A model generated the notes under the pieces. That model made no database searches. It worked only from the letters and a program-made list of their open reading frames with translations, and had not been told where the DNA came from. The position numbers and the translations under genes were made by a program. 64,000 nt of DNA from Hyphococcus luteus (GTDB lineage: Bacteria; Pseudomonadota; Alphaproteobacteria; Caulobacterales; Parvularculaceae): contig NZ_PJCH01000015.1 of NCBI RefSeq assembly GCF_002943565.1, positions 558,001 to 622,000 on the forward strand. The letters run 5' to 3'. The stretch's first letter is position 1, and the number at the start of each line of letters is the position of its first letter. Positions 25,063-33,715 of the stretch are shown one piece after another.

Positions 25063-26589
25063 TTATCCCGGCCAGTATGTCCAGTCATCATTCTCGGCTT
25101 CTATCGGATTTTCCACCGGATCAGCGTGAACCGGAAGATAGTAAGTCGGCCCCCAGGCCGGTTTTGTCGGCCAGTCCGCCGTGGCCCTTTCATATTCCGC
25201 TGTAAGCTTCGCGACCATGTCAGGGCGCGTCTCCGCAAGATTATGGTGTTCTTCGGGGTCCTTTTTCAAATTATAGAGCCAGTTCCGGTCGCGTTTTGCA
25301 TCGCGGATCAGCTTCCAATCGCCGCGCCGCACCGCCGAAAGAGTATTGTTGCGCCAGGCGAGCGTTCTCGGTCCGGCCGTCGCGGCGAGCGGCGAGTGTC
25401 CGTCAAGCCTTTCCGCCTCGACCCCCGCCGCGTTAAAAATCATCGGGGCAAGGTCGAGCAGGCTGACAGGCTCGTCAACGTCTGCGGGCGCCGCGCCGGG
25501 TACGTCGACGACAAGCGGCACGCGCACGCCGCCTTCCCAGAAATTCGCCTTAAAGCCCCGAAACGGCGAATTCACGTCGTCGATGCGGATATAGGCCGCG
25601 CCGCCATTGTCGCTGGTCACGATGACGATCGTCCGGTCGCGCAGACCGGTTCTTTCAAGTTCGTCCATCACAACGCCGATATTCCGGTCGAGCGATTCGA
25701 TCATTGCGTAATAGACGCGGTTTCGATGCGGCAAGGCTTCGGGCTGCTGCGCCACGAGATCTTTCGGCGCCTGCAATGGATTGTGCGGCGCGTTGAAAGC
25801 AATGGAAAGAAAGAACGGCGCGCCTCCTGCTTTGGAAATGAAGTCCCGCGCTGCAGCGCCGAAAGCGTCGGTCTGGTAGGGCCGTTCGGGCTGCGATTCG
25901 CCATTACGCTGGAGGGAATAAGAAAGACGCTCCCACAGAAAGTTGTCGAGTCCGTTCCACTCAAGTTGCGCGCCGACGACATCCGGATCGTCGCGCTCTG
26001 CGAACATCGAAGCGCCGCCGAGAAAGCCATAAAATTCATCATAGCCCTGATCGTTCGGCGTGTACCCGTCGGCGCTGCCAAGATGCCATTTGCCGATATG
26101 CGCCGTTTTGTAGCCTGCGTCTTTCAAACGCTCGGCGATCGTCACCGCTTCAGGCGGCAATCCCCGCTCCTCATGCGGCGGATCGCCCAGCACCTCCGGC
26201 GCCATTTCTGCCCCCGGGTCGTCGAGCACCGTGCGGGCGGCCAGGCGGCGCGGGCTCGGATTGGATTCCATGCCGAAGCGTTGCTGATAGACACCTGTCA
26301 GAAGTCCGGCTCTCGACGTCGCGCAGACGGGACTCGAGGCATAGGCGTTGCGGAAGACGGCGCCGTGCGTCGCCAAGGCGTCGAGACGGGGCGTCGCGAT
26401 CGCCGGATTACCGTTATAGCCGACATCGTTGACGCCGAGATCGTCCGCAACGATGAGTACAATATTGTAAGGTTCGGCGGGCGGTGTCCGCTCTTGCGCA
26501 TTCTCAGTCCCCGCCGTTGGCGCGCAAGCGCCCGCGATGAGGATCGTGGCCGCGAAAAAGCGCGTCAGGAATGGCAGGTTCAACACCAA
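25063..26589 (-). CDS. Exported sulfatase with CATSR active-site motif
   Basis: 508 residues (TTG 26589; a GTG one codon later is equally possible). The signal region ends GACAP, perhaps a lipoprotein. Sulfatase features are the N-terminal metal site IVLIVADDLGVNDVG, the formylglycine segment CATSRAGLLTG (about 110), VTSDNGG (about 320) and FRGFKANFWEGGVRVPL. The third motif position is Thr where the classical CxPxR motif has Pro, so maturation by the usual formylglycine enzyme is uncertain. It likely cleaves a sulfate ester in the periplasm, with ligand imported by the receptor encoded just upstream. Confidence 0.9.
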   Translation of the reverse strand: MVLNLPFLTRFFAATILIAGACAPTAGTENAQERTPPAEPYNIVLIVADDLGVNDVGYNGNPAIATPRLDALATHGAVFRNAYASSPVCATSRAGLLTGVYQQRFGMESNPSPRRLAARTVLDDPGAEMAPEVLGDPPHEERGLPPEAVTIAERLKDAGYKTAHIGKWHLGSADGYTPNDQGYDEFYGFLGGASMFAERDDPDVVGAQLEWNGLDNFLWERLSYSLQRNGESQPERPYQTDAFGAAARDFISKAGGAPFFLSIAFNAPHNPLQAPKDLVAQQPEALPHRNRVYYAMIESLDRNIGVVMDELERTGLRDRTIVIVTSDNGGAAYIRIDDVNSPFRGFKANFWEGGVRVPLVVDVPGAAPADVDEPVSLLDLAPMIFNAAGVEAERLDGHSPLAATAGPRTLAWRNNTLSAVRRGDWKLIRDAKRDRNWLYNLKKDPEEHHNLAETRPDMVAKLTAEYERATADWPTKPAWGPTYYLPVHADPVENPIEAENDDWTYWPG

Positions 26590-26667
26590 GTAAACAGACC
26601 TTTTAAAGCCTTGCCGCGCTCTTATAGCGGAACCGGCCCGTCATTGCAGCCTCAGGCGAGCCGGTCC

Positions 26668-26704
26668 GACGGAGGCGGGCCGAAATTTTTCTTCCGCCTC
26701 CGTC
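26668..26704 (-). terminator. Strong hairpin after the receptor gene
   Basis: An 11-bp perfect stem (GACGGAGGCGG at 26668-26678 pairing with 26694-26704) has a 15-base loop and lies 15 bases past the receptor stop. There is no T-run on the minus strand, so it may partly terminate, or protect receptor mRNA ahead of the sulfatase gene. Confidence 0.5.
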
Positions 26705-26719
26705 GATTCTGATGAACGC

Positions 26720-28948
26720 CTACCCGCCGAATTTGAGTTGCAGTTCGACGCCATATTTTCGCGGTTCGTTATAAAATGCATTCCCGCCGACAGACTGCAC
26801 CCTGTAAACCTCGTCGCTGAGATTCTTGCCGTAGGCGCTAAGCCGCCAGTTATCGCCCGAAATGCCGGCGCGCGCGTCAAACATAAGAAAATGATCGAGG
26901 CTGCGCCCGGTCGGCGAATCGGACCCGCCGGAAGCGTTTTCATAGCCGCCGCCCTCGGCCTGCATCGACCCGCCGAGGAACCAGTCGATATCGCCCGAAA
27001 GCGGGGCGAAATAGAACGCGTTTGCCGACAAGATATAGTCACGCGTCCGGTTCAGACGCACCCCGCCGAGATCGATCACTTCGACAACGCTGCCGCCGCC
27101 GGCTGTCGTAATGACGGCGTCGTCGGAAAATTCGCCGCTGCCTGACGCCGCCGCGAGGTTCCAGCGCAACCGCCCAGGCCCCGCGGGCGTCACGCCGCCG
27201 AGCTCCGCTTCGACGCCATAGGCGTTGGTGTCGCCGACATTCTGCAGGGCGGTCGTCGTCGTTGTTGTTCCAAGCGTCGAGACGGCCTGAATATCCTCGG
27301 TGATAATGTAATAGCCGGTCAGCCCGTAGCGGACGCCATTTCCGAAGACGCCTTTCATGCCGGCTTCGAATGAATAGGCGGTTTCCGGATCATAGGGAAT
27401 GAAGTCCGCGTTCGCGGTATCGATGCCGGTGTTGAAGCCGCCCGGGCGATACCCACTGGCCGCCTTAAGATAGATCAGATGCCCCTCGGCGAAATCATGG
27501 CTCAAGGTGATTGCAGGCAGAAACTTCGTCCAGCTTTCCGAGACGTCGCCCGTGTCCAGCACCACGGCGCCCAGCTGTTCGCGCGTGAAGACAAAATCCT
27601 TTTCGTCGTGTTGAACGCGCGCTTCGGCGGTCAGGGTCGTATTGCCTCCCAACGGAAAGTCGACGAGGCCGAACGCCGAATAGGTCGTGAGGTCTTCCGT
27701 GAAAGCGTCGACGCGGGTCGCGAGCGCGGCCAGCGCGCCAATGCCTGCGGCCCCGTCATTCGCCGTCACCACGTCGTCGGTGTGCGCGCCGAAATCCGCC
27801 CCGATCAGCCAGGTCACGCCGCCGTCATCGTTGGACGCCAGTCGGACTTCGCCGCCGAAGCGTTCGAAATCTTCGCTCTGCGAGGCGATGAGATCGGTCG
27901 GAATGCCGGCGACCGTGATGCCCTGAAAACCGAGAAAACTGTCGAGGTCTTCATTGAAGCGGTCGCCGTTGCGCTGCTTGTAGGAAAAGATCGCGGTGAA
28001 CTCTCCGAAGCTGAGCGCCGAATTCAATTCCGCGAAGACCGCCGTCGAATCGATTTCGACGACCCCTCGCCGGCTGTCCCGCGAGACAAAGGGGCCCGGT
28101 TCGGTGTCCGCAAACTGTCCGGCGGCGAAACGCGGCGCCTGGCGCTGCCCGAGAGCGGAGAAACCGGGCGCGGTGCTGTCGAAATATTCGACAGTCAGGT
28201 TCGCCGTGGTGGCGCTTGAAAGATCGGCTCTCAGCTGGCCGCGGGCGCCGAAATATTCCCTTTTATCCACCGCCTCGCCTGTCGATTCCTCTTTAATAAA
28301 ACCGTCGTTCTGGTCGGTGTAATAGGCGCCGATGCGGGCCGCCACGGCGTCGCTGAGCGGCGCATTGAGGATGGCCTTTCCCGAATAGCGTTCGGGAGAT
28401 TCGTATCCCGCCTTGAATTCCGCCGAGAATTCGTCGGTGGGCCGCTGGCTGATCACATTGATCGCGCCGCCCACGGCGTTTCGTCCGTAGAGCGCGCCTT
28501 GCGGGCCGCGATAGGTTTCAATCCGGTCGACGTCGAAGAAATCGAGCCGGCTGAAGGAACGCCCGCCGAAACCGCCGCCGGCGACGTAAATCCCGTTGCG
28601 GTAAATGCCTGTGGCGGATTCCGAAAATCCCTGACGCCCGCCCCCCTGGCCGCGAATGGAAATGTCCGCAAGATATTCGGGACCGGCGCTGACAAGCGTC
28701 GCGTTGGGAATCTGGCGCACGTAATCCGCGATCCCGTCGAGCGCCAGGAGTTCCGTATCCTCCTCAGAGAGGACCGAAACGCTCGCCGCCACGTCCTCGA
28801 GTCTTTCGCTGCGCTTGCGCGCCGTTACGACGATCGTGTCTTCCGCGCCGGCGCGCGCGCCCGCTTCCTGCGCCATGGCCCCCGGGGCGAGGCAAAGCCC
28901 GCCCAACGCCGCCAGAATCGCAGACGTCATGTAAAAATGATCTTTCAT
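26720..28948 (-). CDS. TonB-dependent receptor
   Basis: 742 residues. The ATG has GGGAGGA upstream. A signal peptide ending GAMAQEA is followed by a TonB-box-like EDTIVVTARKRSE, a plug (GRNAVGGAINVISQ near 155) and a 22-strand-type barrel ending YGVELQLKFGG. It has no STN domain, so it is a simple importer. An inverted repeat matching two others near the GntR gene lies 78 bases before the start. It heads an operon with the sulfatase and M28-like genes, which suggests uptake of a sulfated or esterified organic compound. Confidence 0.93.
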   Translation of the reverse strand: MKDHFYMTSAILAALGGLCLAPGAMAQEAGARAGAEDTIVVTARKRSERLEDVAASVSVLSEEDTELLALDGIADYVRQIPNATLVSAGPEYLADISIRGQGGGRQGFSESATGIYRNGIYVAGGGFGGRSFSRLDFFDVDRIETYRGPQGALYGRNAVGGAINVISQRPTDEFSAEFKAGYESPERYSGKAILNAPLSDAVAARIGAYYTDQNDGFIKEESTGEAVDKREYFGARGQLRADLSSATTANLTVEYFDSTAPGFSALGQRQAPRFAAGQFADTEPGPFVSRDSRRGVVEIDSTAVFAELNSALSFGEFTAIFSYKQRNGDRFNEDLDSFLGFQGITVAGIPTDLIASQSEDFERFGGEVRLASNDDGGVTWLIGADFGAHTDDVVTANDGAAGIGALAALATRVDAFTEDLTTYSAFGLVDFPLGGNTTLTAEARVQHDEKDFVFTREQLGAVVLDTGDVSESWTKFLPAITLSHDFAEGHLIYLKAASGYRPGGFNTGIDTANADFIPYDPETAYSFEAGMKGVFGNGVRYGLTGYYIITEDIQAVSTLGTTTTTTALQNVGDTNAYGVEAELGGVTPAGPGRLRWNLAAASGSGEFSDDAVITTAGGGSVVEVIDLGGVRLNRTRDYILSANAFYFAPLSGDIDWFLGGSMQAEGGGYENASGGSDSPTGRSLDHFLMFDARAGISGDNWRLSAYGKNLSDEVYRVQSVGGNAFYNEPRKYGVELQLKFGG

Positions 28949-29025
28949 TGCGTCCTCCCTGTCCCTTTATGTGCCCGCTTTTTCGCAGCGGCGTTTTTTC
29001 CCATCGTAGACACAGCGCCCAAGTC

Positions 29026-29047
29026 TTGTCCACATTATTGTTGACAA
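29026..29047. promoter_or_regulatory. GntR-type operator, receptor promoter
   Basis: A 22-bp inverted repeat with outer half-sites TTGTC and GACAA (left arm TTGTCCACA, right arm TTGTTGACAA). It is one of three similar sites around the gntR gene and lies upstream of the receptor gene. Confidence 0.65.
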
Positions 29048-29155
29048 TTTTGCAGGCACAGCTGCGTTGTGATAAATATGAGACGCTGGAAGCCAGGCTT
29101 TTCAGACTTAACTGGAGTTGATGAACATCCCCGCCCGGCGGAGCGAGCCCGGCTT

Positions 29156-29809
29156 TTATCCGATAATTTCGAGCGCAGCGTTCAGCGAATCTGCATGGAC
29201 TTCGCGCGCCAGACGTTCCGCCGCGGCGCTGTCGCCGGCCTCGATCGCCGCGATCATTTCGCCCCACTTTTTGATGGCGGTCTCCCGCAAGGGCTTCGTC
29301 GTAAACCCGAGATGGCCGTAGAGGTTCGGCGTGCCAATCCGGATATCGGTGACCAGGGACGACAGGCGCGGACTGTTCGCTGCATTCATAACCTCAAGGC
29401 CAATGCGCAGCGTTTGCTGGAAGAACGCTTTTGACGTCGTCTCCAGTTCGGCCATGCCGGCCAGCACCTCATGACGCTGACGCATTTTCTCGATGGCGCC
29501 GGCGCTGCAGCCGACCGCCTTGCGCGCGGCGAGACCGAACAGAACCGCACTGATTTCGACGGTTTCCAGCGCGTCTTCATCGGTAAGCCGAGTGACGCAG
29601 GCGCCGCGCATCGGTTCGATATGTACAAGCCCCTTGGCTTCGAGCGCGCGCAAGGTTTCGCGGATCGGCCCGCGGCTGACGCCGAAACGGTTGGCCAGAT
29701 CCTGTTCGCGAAGGCGGTCCCCCGGTTGAAACACCTTACGCTCAATGAGCCTGATGATCTCCGCAACGAGATCGTCAGAAGAAACACGCTTGGTTTTCGG
29801 CGCCGCCAT
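29156..29809 (-). CDS. GntR-family regulator, FCD type
   Basis: 217 residues with an N-terminal winged helix (about 8-75: [37 protein letters not shown] region) and an all-helical FCD ligand domain (about 85-210). Family members usually repress neighbouring catabolic genes until a carboxylate-type effector binds. Three near-identical inverted repeats flank it: before the receptor, before this gene and before the rightward hydrolase. It probably controls both arms and itself. Confidence 0.92.
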   Translation of the reverse strand: MAAPKTKRVSSDDLVAEIIRLIERKVFQPGDRLREQDLANRFGVSRGPIRETLRALEAKGLVHIEPMRGACVTRLTDEDALETVEISAVLFGLAARKAVGCSAGAIEKMRQRHEVLAGMAELETTSKAFFQQTLRIGLEVMNAANSPRLSSLVTDIRIGTPNLYGHLGFTTKPLRETAIKKWGEMIAAIEAGDSAAAERLAREVHADSLNAALEIIG

Positions 29810-29824
29810 GAATGCTCTTACCTT

Positions 29825-29846
29825 TTGTGTACAACATTGCTGACAT
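29825..29846. promoter_or_regulatory. GntR-type operator, gntR promoter
   Basis: A weaker copy of the 22-bp repeat (begins TTGTGTACA, ends TTGCTGACAT), sharing 16 of 22 positions with the receptor site by eye. It starts 16 bases upstream of the gntR ATG and fits autoregulation. Confidence 0.5.
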
Positions 29847-29982
29847 GATTGTCATAATTTGACTGCAGGCTCAGCGAAAGACCAGATAAAATTTTGAGAT
29901 TCCAGACTCTTTCCGTTGAGGCGGATTCGTCTTCGAGGCCCTGCACCCTGCTGAAACTCAAATCATTAGCTTTACGGCTTAA

Positions 29983-30004
29983 TTGTCAACAAATTTGTGG
30001 ACAA
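29983..30004. promoter_or_regulatory. GntR-type operator, hydrolase promoter
   Basis: A 22-bp, nearly perfect inverted repeat (left arm TTGTCAACAAA, right arm TTTGTGGACAA). It lies about 140 bases before the hydrolase start at 30144. It overlaps an upstream in-frame ATG at 29997, which argues against that ATG as the true start. Confidence 0.65.
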
Positions 30005-30143
30005 TTTAATCTCAAGAGCTAAGGTGAGACAGGCGCAAAATAAAAGGCGCATCCCGCCGCCTTTCGACGGTCCTTGCCGAAGGCTCGTTTCCGGCGGCGC
30101 GCCGCCAAAAACCTGCGCCGGTAAAATAGCCTGGGAGGGTCCG

Positions 30144-31202
30144 TTGCCAGCATATCGATCCATTCGCTCCGCGATTCTGCTCGCCAGTTTCGCATTGGCG
30201 TTGAGCGGCTGCGCCATTGCGCGCGCCGGCGACGCTGGCGCGGCTAAGGCAAGCGAGGCGCAAAGCCATCCTGACAATGACTACAGCGCGCCGGGCCCTT
30301 ACCGCGCCTTGGTTCGCTATGACGTCTGGACCGACGAAGAACGCGGACGCGACATCAAGGTCAAACTCTATGCGCCGGAAACGGATGAGCCCGCGCCAGT
30401 GGTTATCTTTTCTCACGGCCTCGGCGGCAGCGTGGAGGCCGCGCCTTATTTTGGCAAACAACTTTCTTCTCACGGTTTCCTCGTCATTTACATCCAGCAT
30501 CCCGGATCCGACGCCGAAGTGTGGCGCGGCAAACGGGGACGCGCGGCGATCCTCGCCGCCCTGCGCAAGGCGACGAAAAAGCCGGCGACAACGATCAACC
30601 GGTATAACGACGTACCTTTCGTGATCGATGAGATCGAGGCGCGGACCGTTTCCGGCGACTTGAACGCCGATGTCAGCCGCATCGGCATAGCAGGCCATTC
30701 CTTCGGGGCGCACACGGTCCTGGCGCTGCTCGGCCGGCGTTATCAGGGCATTGGCGAGGTCGGCGACTTTAAAGAGCCGAGATTGCGCGCCGGCATGGCT
30801 TTGTCGCCCCCCTCCCCGGGGCCGCGCGTCAAACCGGATGACTATGATTTCGTTTACGGCGCCATCGACCGCCCGATCCTGCATGTGACGGGCACAGAAG
30901 ACGCCAATCCGTTGGACGAGAGCGATGCACCGATAAACCGGACGATCCCTTTCGCCGAGATCGACGGCGCGCCTCAGTATCTTCTTGTCTTCGACGGCGC
31001 CGATCATGCGGTTTTCGGCGGCGCATCCGGTCCGCGGGCAAAAGCGTGGTACCCGGACATTCGCACGCGCACGGCGGTGGCGGCGACGGCCTTTTTCGAC
31101 GCCTATCTCAAGCACGACGAGGAAGCGCGGGCCTGGCTCGACGGACCGAGCGCGAAGGAAGCTTTCGCTGAAGGCGCGCGTTTCGAGCGGCGCCGACCAT
31201 AA
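30144..31202 (+). CDS. Lipoprotein alpha/beta hydrolase (dienelactone/chlorophyllase-like)
   Basis: 352 residues from TTG 30144, which has GGGAGG 5 bases upstream. The signal peptide ends in the lipobox LSGC. Hydrolase features are FSHGLGGS (oxyanion region, about 100), nucleophile elbow AGHSFGAHT (about 190), acid near TGTEDANP and histidine in FDGADHAVFGG (about 290). It resembles the platelet-activating-factor acetylhydrolase/dienelactone branch; the substrate is unknown. It is the first gene of a rightward three-gene set behind a GntR-type operator. Confidence 0.85.
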   Translation: MPAYRSIRSAILLASFALALSGCAIARAGDAGAAKASEAQSHPDNDYSAPGPYRALVRYDVWTDEERGRDIKVKLYAPETDEPAPVVIFSHGLGGSVEAAPYFGKQLSSHGFLVIYIQHPGSDAEVWRGKRGRAAILAALRKATKKPATTINRYNDVPFVIDEIEARTVSGDLNADVSRIGIAGHSFGAHTVLALLGRRYQGIGEVGDFKEPRLRAGMALSPPSPGPRVKPDDYDFVYGAIDRPILHVTGTEDANPLDESDAPINRTIPFAEIDGAPQYLLVFDGADHAVFGGASGPRAKAWYPDIRTRTAVAATAFFDAYLKHDEEARAWLDGPSAKEAFAEGARFERRRP

Positions 31203-31287
31203 TCAATCGCATGCAAAACGCTGGCGCCGGGTCTTCCGGGACTGTCGCCGGCGGCATGGCCGCAACCATCGTCCTGGAGACCGATCC

Positions 31288-31902
31288 ATGAGCAAAATTT
31301 TCCGCTTCCTTTTACTCGCCGGCTTCGCCGCCGTCGCCGGCCTCATCGTCGGCGCCGTCAGCGGGCTTTGGTCGTTCGGCGCCTTTGGCGGCGACGGCTG
31401 GGACGGCCAGGCCTATAAGTTCAACGCAAAAGGCTGGTCCGGCGACCTCGCCATCGGGTCTCGCGACGCCGGGCCCTATACGCGCGCGAGGATCGCCAAG
31501 CGCGGCCTCCTGGCGCTGAGCCGGGACGAAACGATCTATTTCTTCCGCGATCGCGACGACGCCGGCGATCGCCTTGTGGAGACATGCCGCTATCGCCTCA
31601 CGGGCGGCGCCATGCCGGCGCGATGGTGGTCGGTGACGCTCTACGCCGAGGACGATTTCCTGGCGCTGAACGACGACAACGCCCATTCGGTGAGCCCTGA
31701 GAAGATTAGCGACGGCGCCGACTGGCAGGCCGTCATCCAGCCGTCGCGACCGGAAAACGGCGCCTGGATTTCCTCGAAGGAAGCCGGGCCGTTCAATCTC
31801 ACCTTGCGCCTTTACAATCCCTCGGACGCCGCCCTTGAGCGGCCGGAAGACATCCCTTTTCCCGACCTGACGAAGATCTATTGCCAGGAGAGCCAATCAT
31901 GA
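31288..31902 (+). CDS. DUF1214-domain exported or membrane-anchored protein
   Basis: 204 residues from ATG 31288. An N-terminal hydrophobic segment (about 5-28) anchors or exports it. The rest matches the DUF1214 pattern: GDLAIGSRDAGPYTRARIAKRGLLAL, WWSVTLYAEDDFLALND and FNLTLRLYNPS. DUF1214 is usually the C-terminal half of a DUF1254-DUF1214 protein of unknown function. Here it is a separate gene whose stop overlaps the start of the DUF1254-like gene by four bases. Confidence 0.85.
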   Translation: MSKIFRFLLLAGFAAVAGLIVGAVSGLWSFGAFGGDGWDGQAYKFNAKGWSGDLAIGSRDAGPYTRARIAKRGLLALSRDETIYFFRDRDDAGDRLVETCRYRLTGGAMPARWWSVTLYAEDDFLALNDDNAHSVSPEKISDGADWQAVIQPSRPENGAWISSKEAGPFNLTLRLYNPSDAALERPEDIPFPDLTKIYCQESQS

Positions 31903-32432
31903 AACCTGTACAGATCGTCATTATCCTGGCTGTTTTCCTGACGGCGCTTGTCGCAACTCATTTATATACGGTGCGCGCCTTTCCCCGGACTGAAATGGAC
32001 AAGGTCATCGAACGCGTCGGGCGCGACGGCGAGCGCGTGAACACGCTCGTTCACGCGCAGCCGATCACCAACGCTTCGCGCAATGTCGTGCGTCCCTCGC
32101 CGGATCTGATCTACTCCATCTGCGTTTACGATCTCTCGGACGGACCGGTCTATCTCGAAATGACCCTCAACGAATATTATTCGTCGCTGTCCATCTTCGA
32201 TAACGACACCAACAATTTCTTCGTCGTCAACGACCGCGAAATCGAAAACGGCCCGGGGCGCGTCTTTTTAGTGGAAGACGGGGACGATGTGTCCGACCTT
32301 GATCCGGCGGCGATAAAAGCGACCTCCCCGACGCGCAAAGGCGTTGCGCTTATTCGCCGGCTTGCAGGATCGCCGGAAATGCTGAAGGCGGCGCAAGCGG
32401 CGCGTCAACACGACGTCTGCCGACCGGCGTAA
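31899..32432 (+). CDS. DUF1254-domain exported or membrane-anchored protein
   Basis: 177 residues, starting at the ATGA overlap with the preceding gene. A membrane segment (about 5-22) is followed by a DUF1254-like region: NTLVHAQPITNASRNVVRPSPDLIYSIC and YYSSLSIFDNDTNNFFVVND. It presumably works with the DUF1214 protein as a two-piece version of a normally fused product. No enzymatic motif is evident. Two strong hairpins follow the stop. Confidence 0.8.
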   Translation: MKPVQIVIILAVFLTALVATHLYTVRAFPRTEMDKVIERVGRDGERVNTLVHAQPITNASRNVVRPSPDLIYSICVYDLSDGPVYLEMTLNEYYSSLSIFDNDTNNFFVVNDREIENGPGRVFLVEDGDDVSDLDPAAIKATSPTRKGVALIRRLAGSPEMLKAAQAARQHDVCRPA

Positions 32433-32470
32433 GAGCTCGCGAAAGTTTTTTCGGTTTCTACCCCCACTTG

Positions 32471-32508
32471 ACGGCGCGGCCCTTTCACAAAGTCCGCGCC
32501 GTTTCTTT
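32471..32508 (+). terminator. Rho-independent terminator after the DUF1254 gene
   Basis: A 9-bp stem (ACGGCGCGG at 32471-32479 pairing with CCGCGCCGT at 32494-32502) is followed by the T-rich TTTCTTT on the plus strand. Confidence 0.7.
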
Positions 32509-32513
32509 ACGAA

Positions 32514-32548
32514 GACGGCGGCGGGAGACAAGCGCTCCCGCCGCCGTC
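32514..32548. terminator. Second hairpin between convergent genes
   Basis: A 13-bp perfect stem (32514-32526 with 32536-32548, GACGGCGGCGGGA arm) and a 9-base loop. It is followed only by CTTTCG, so it is a weak terminator or a barrier for the convergent minus-strand gene. Confidence 0.5.
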
Positions 32549-32574
32549 CTTTCGTGACCGGCTAGCCTTTGAGG

Positions 32575-33543
32575 TTATTGGAAATACGCGTCACGGATCG
32601 CCACGCCGCAGACGTAGCTTTCCTGGAAACTCGCATCGTCGGTGGCGACGATCCCGTAGGTTTCCTTGTCCGCGCTGATCCACGGATAAAATCCGAGCGC
32701 GCCCGGACTTGAAAAGGAACCGTCGCCGGCGCTGACCGACGTTCCGTTGGGCAGGTTTCCGCCGGTCTGGTCTTCGACCCAGTGGAAATAGGAATAATGA
32801 AGGTCGACAGAGCCGAACGGGCTGCTGCATTCCGTGCACTGCGTGTTGACCGCAGAGTCGCCGAGATAGCTCGACATCACATAAGTGCCGTCCATCAGGT
32901 TCTGCAGAAAGGCCGCGTAATCCTCGGCGCTTGACCGCATGCCGCCGGCGACCGCCGGGAAATTATATTCGAAGTCGGAGCCGAGGCTCAGATAGCTGTT
33001 GACTTCGTTCAACAGGGTCGTCGCGGTCTTCGTGTTGAGACCGAGGAGCCCCGTATCCGCAGCGGCGTACTGCCCGTCGCCGCCGCCATAATTGAAATAG
33101 CCGACCTTGCTCGAATCGACGTCGTCATTGGAGCCGATCATATGGCACCCGTTCACATATGTCGTGAAGGCGCAATAGAGCGGCGAAAAGCTCGTATGGC
33201 CTTCCTGCATGTTGAGCGCTGACACGATAGTCGCGCCGGCCGAACCCGTGGGCGGACCGTAATAGCGCTCCAGAACATAGGCGCCGAAAATCCATTTCGA
33301 CGCCGATGCGATGCCGATCTGCGTGTCGCGGGCATAGTCGGTTCCGCCGACCTGTCCCGATACGACCGGGCCGCCGCTGTCTTCGCCGATTTCCCAGTAA
33401 AAGGGGCGTATGTCGTTGCAGGCGGACCCGTTCGCCGCATTGGTCGCGTCGGTCGAGTCGGCGAAAGCCGCACCGCCGAGCGCGAGCCAGGCTGCGCCGA
33501 GCATGAAAAGGCGAGTCGATGGTTGTTTGGATTTGGTCGTCAT
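32575..33543 (-). CDS. Secreted serine-hydrolase-like protein (SxxK), cysteine-rich
   Basis: 322 residues from ATG 33543 (AAGGAAA upstream); a longer frame to 33693 lacks a signal peptide. A signal peptide ends GGAAFADS. A beta-lactamase/PBP-like SxxK is visible as SASKWIFGAY (about 75), and the segment YFNYGGGDGQYAAAD may stand for the second motif. Seven cysteines (CND, LYCAF, NGCHM, CTEC, YVCGV) suggest disulfides in the periplasm. The match to classical beta-lactamases is distant and the substrate unknown. Confidence 0.65.
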   Translation of the reverse strand: MTTKSKQPSTRLFMLGAAWLALGGAAFADSTDATNAANGSACNDIRPFYWEIGEDSGGPVVSGQVGGTDYARDTQIGIASASKWIFGAYVLERYYGPPTGSAGATIVSALNMQEGHTSFSPLYCAFTTYVNGCHMIGSNDDVDSSKVGYFNYGGGDGQYAAADTGLLGLNTKTATTLLNEVNSYLSLGSDFEYNFPAVAGGMRSSAEDYAAFLQNLMDGTYVMSSYLGDSAVNTQCTECSSPFGSVDLHYSYFHWVEDQTGGNLPNGTSVSAGDGSFSSPGALGFYPWISADKETYGIVATDDASFQESYVCGVAIRDAYFQ

Positions 33544-33715
33544 GGGCGTTTCCTTTTTCTGATGTAGGTTTTTACTGTCGTTACTGCCTCCCCTCACGCG
33601 ACGCGTGCGGATAGCGTCATGGGCGCGCTCCGCCACCTGGCTATCGGCACACACGTGTCCTCTGCCGGCGAATTCGCATTCGCCGGATTTCACGCTTACG
33701 CATTCGCGCTATCGC

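Noticed and set aside
24916-26712. A 598-codon open frame antisense to the sulfatase and M28 genes
   Set aside because: It is Arg/His-rich with no recognisable domain and lies opposite well-supported genes. GC-rich codon bias opens the opposite frame.
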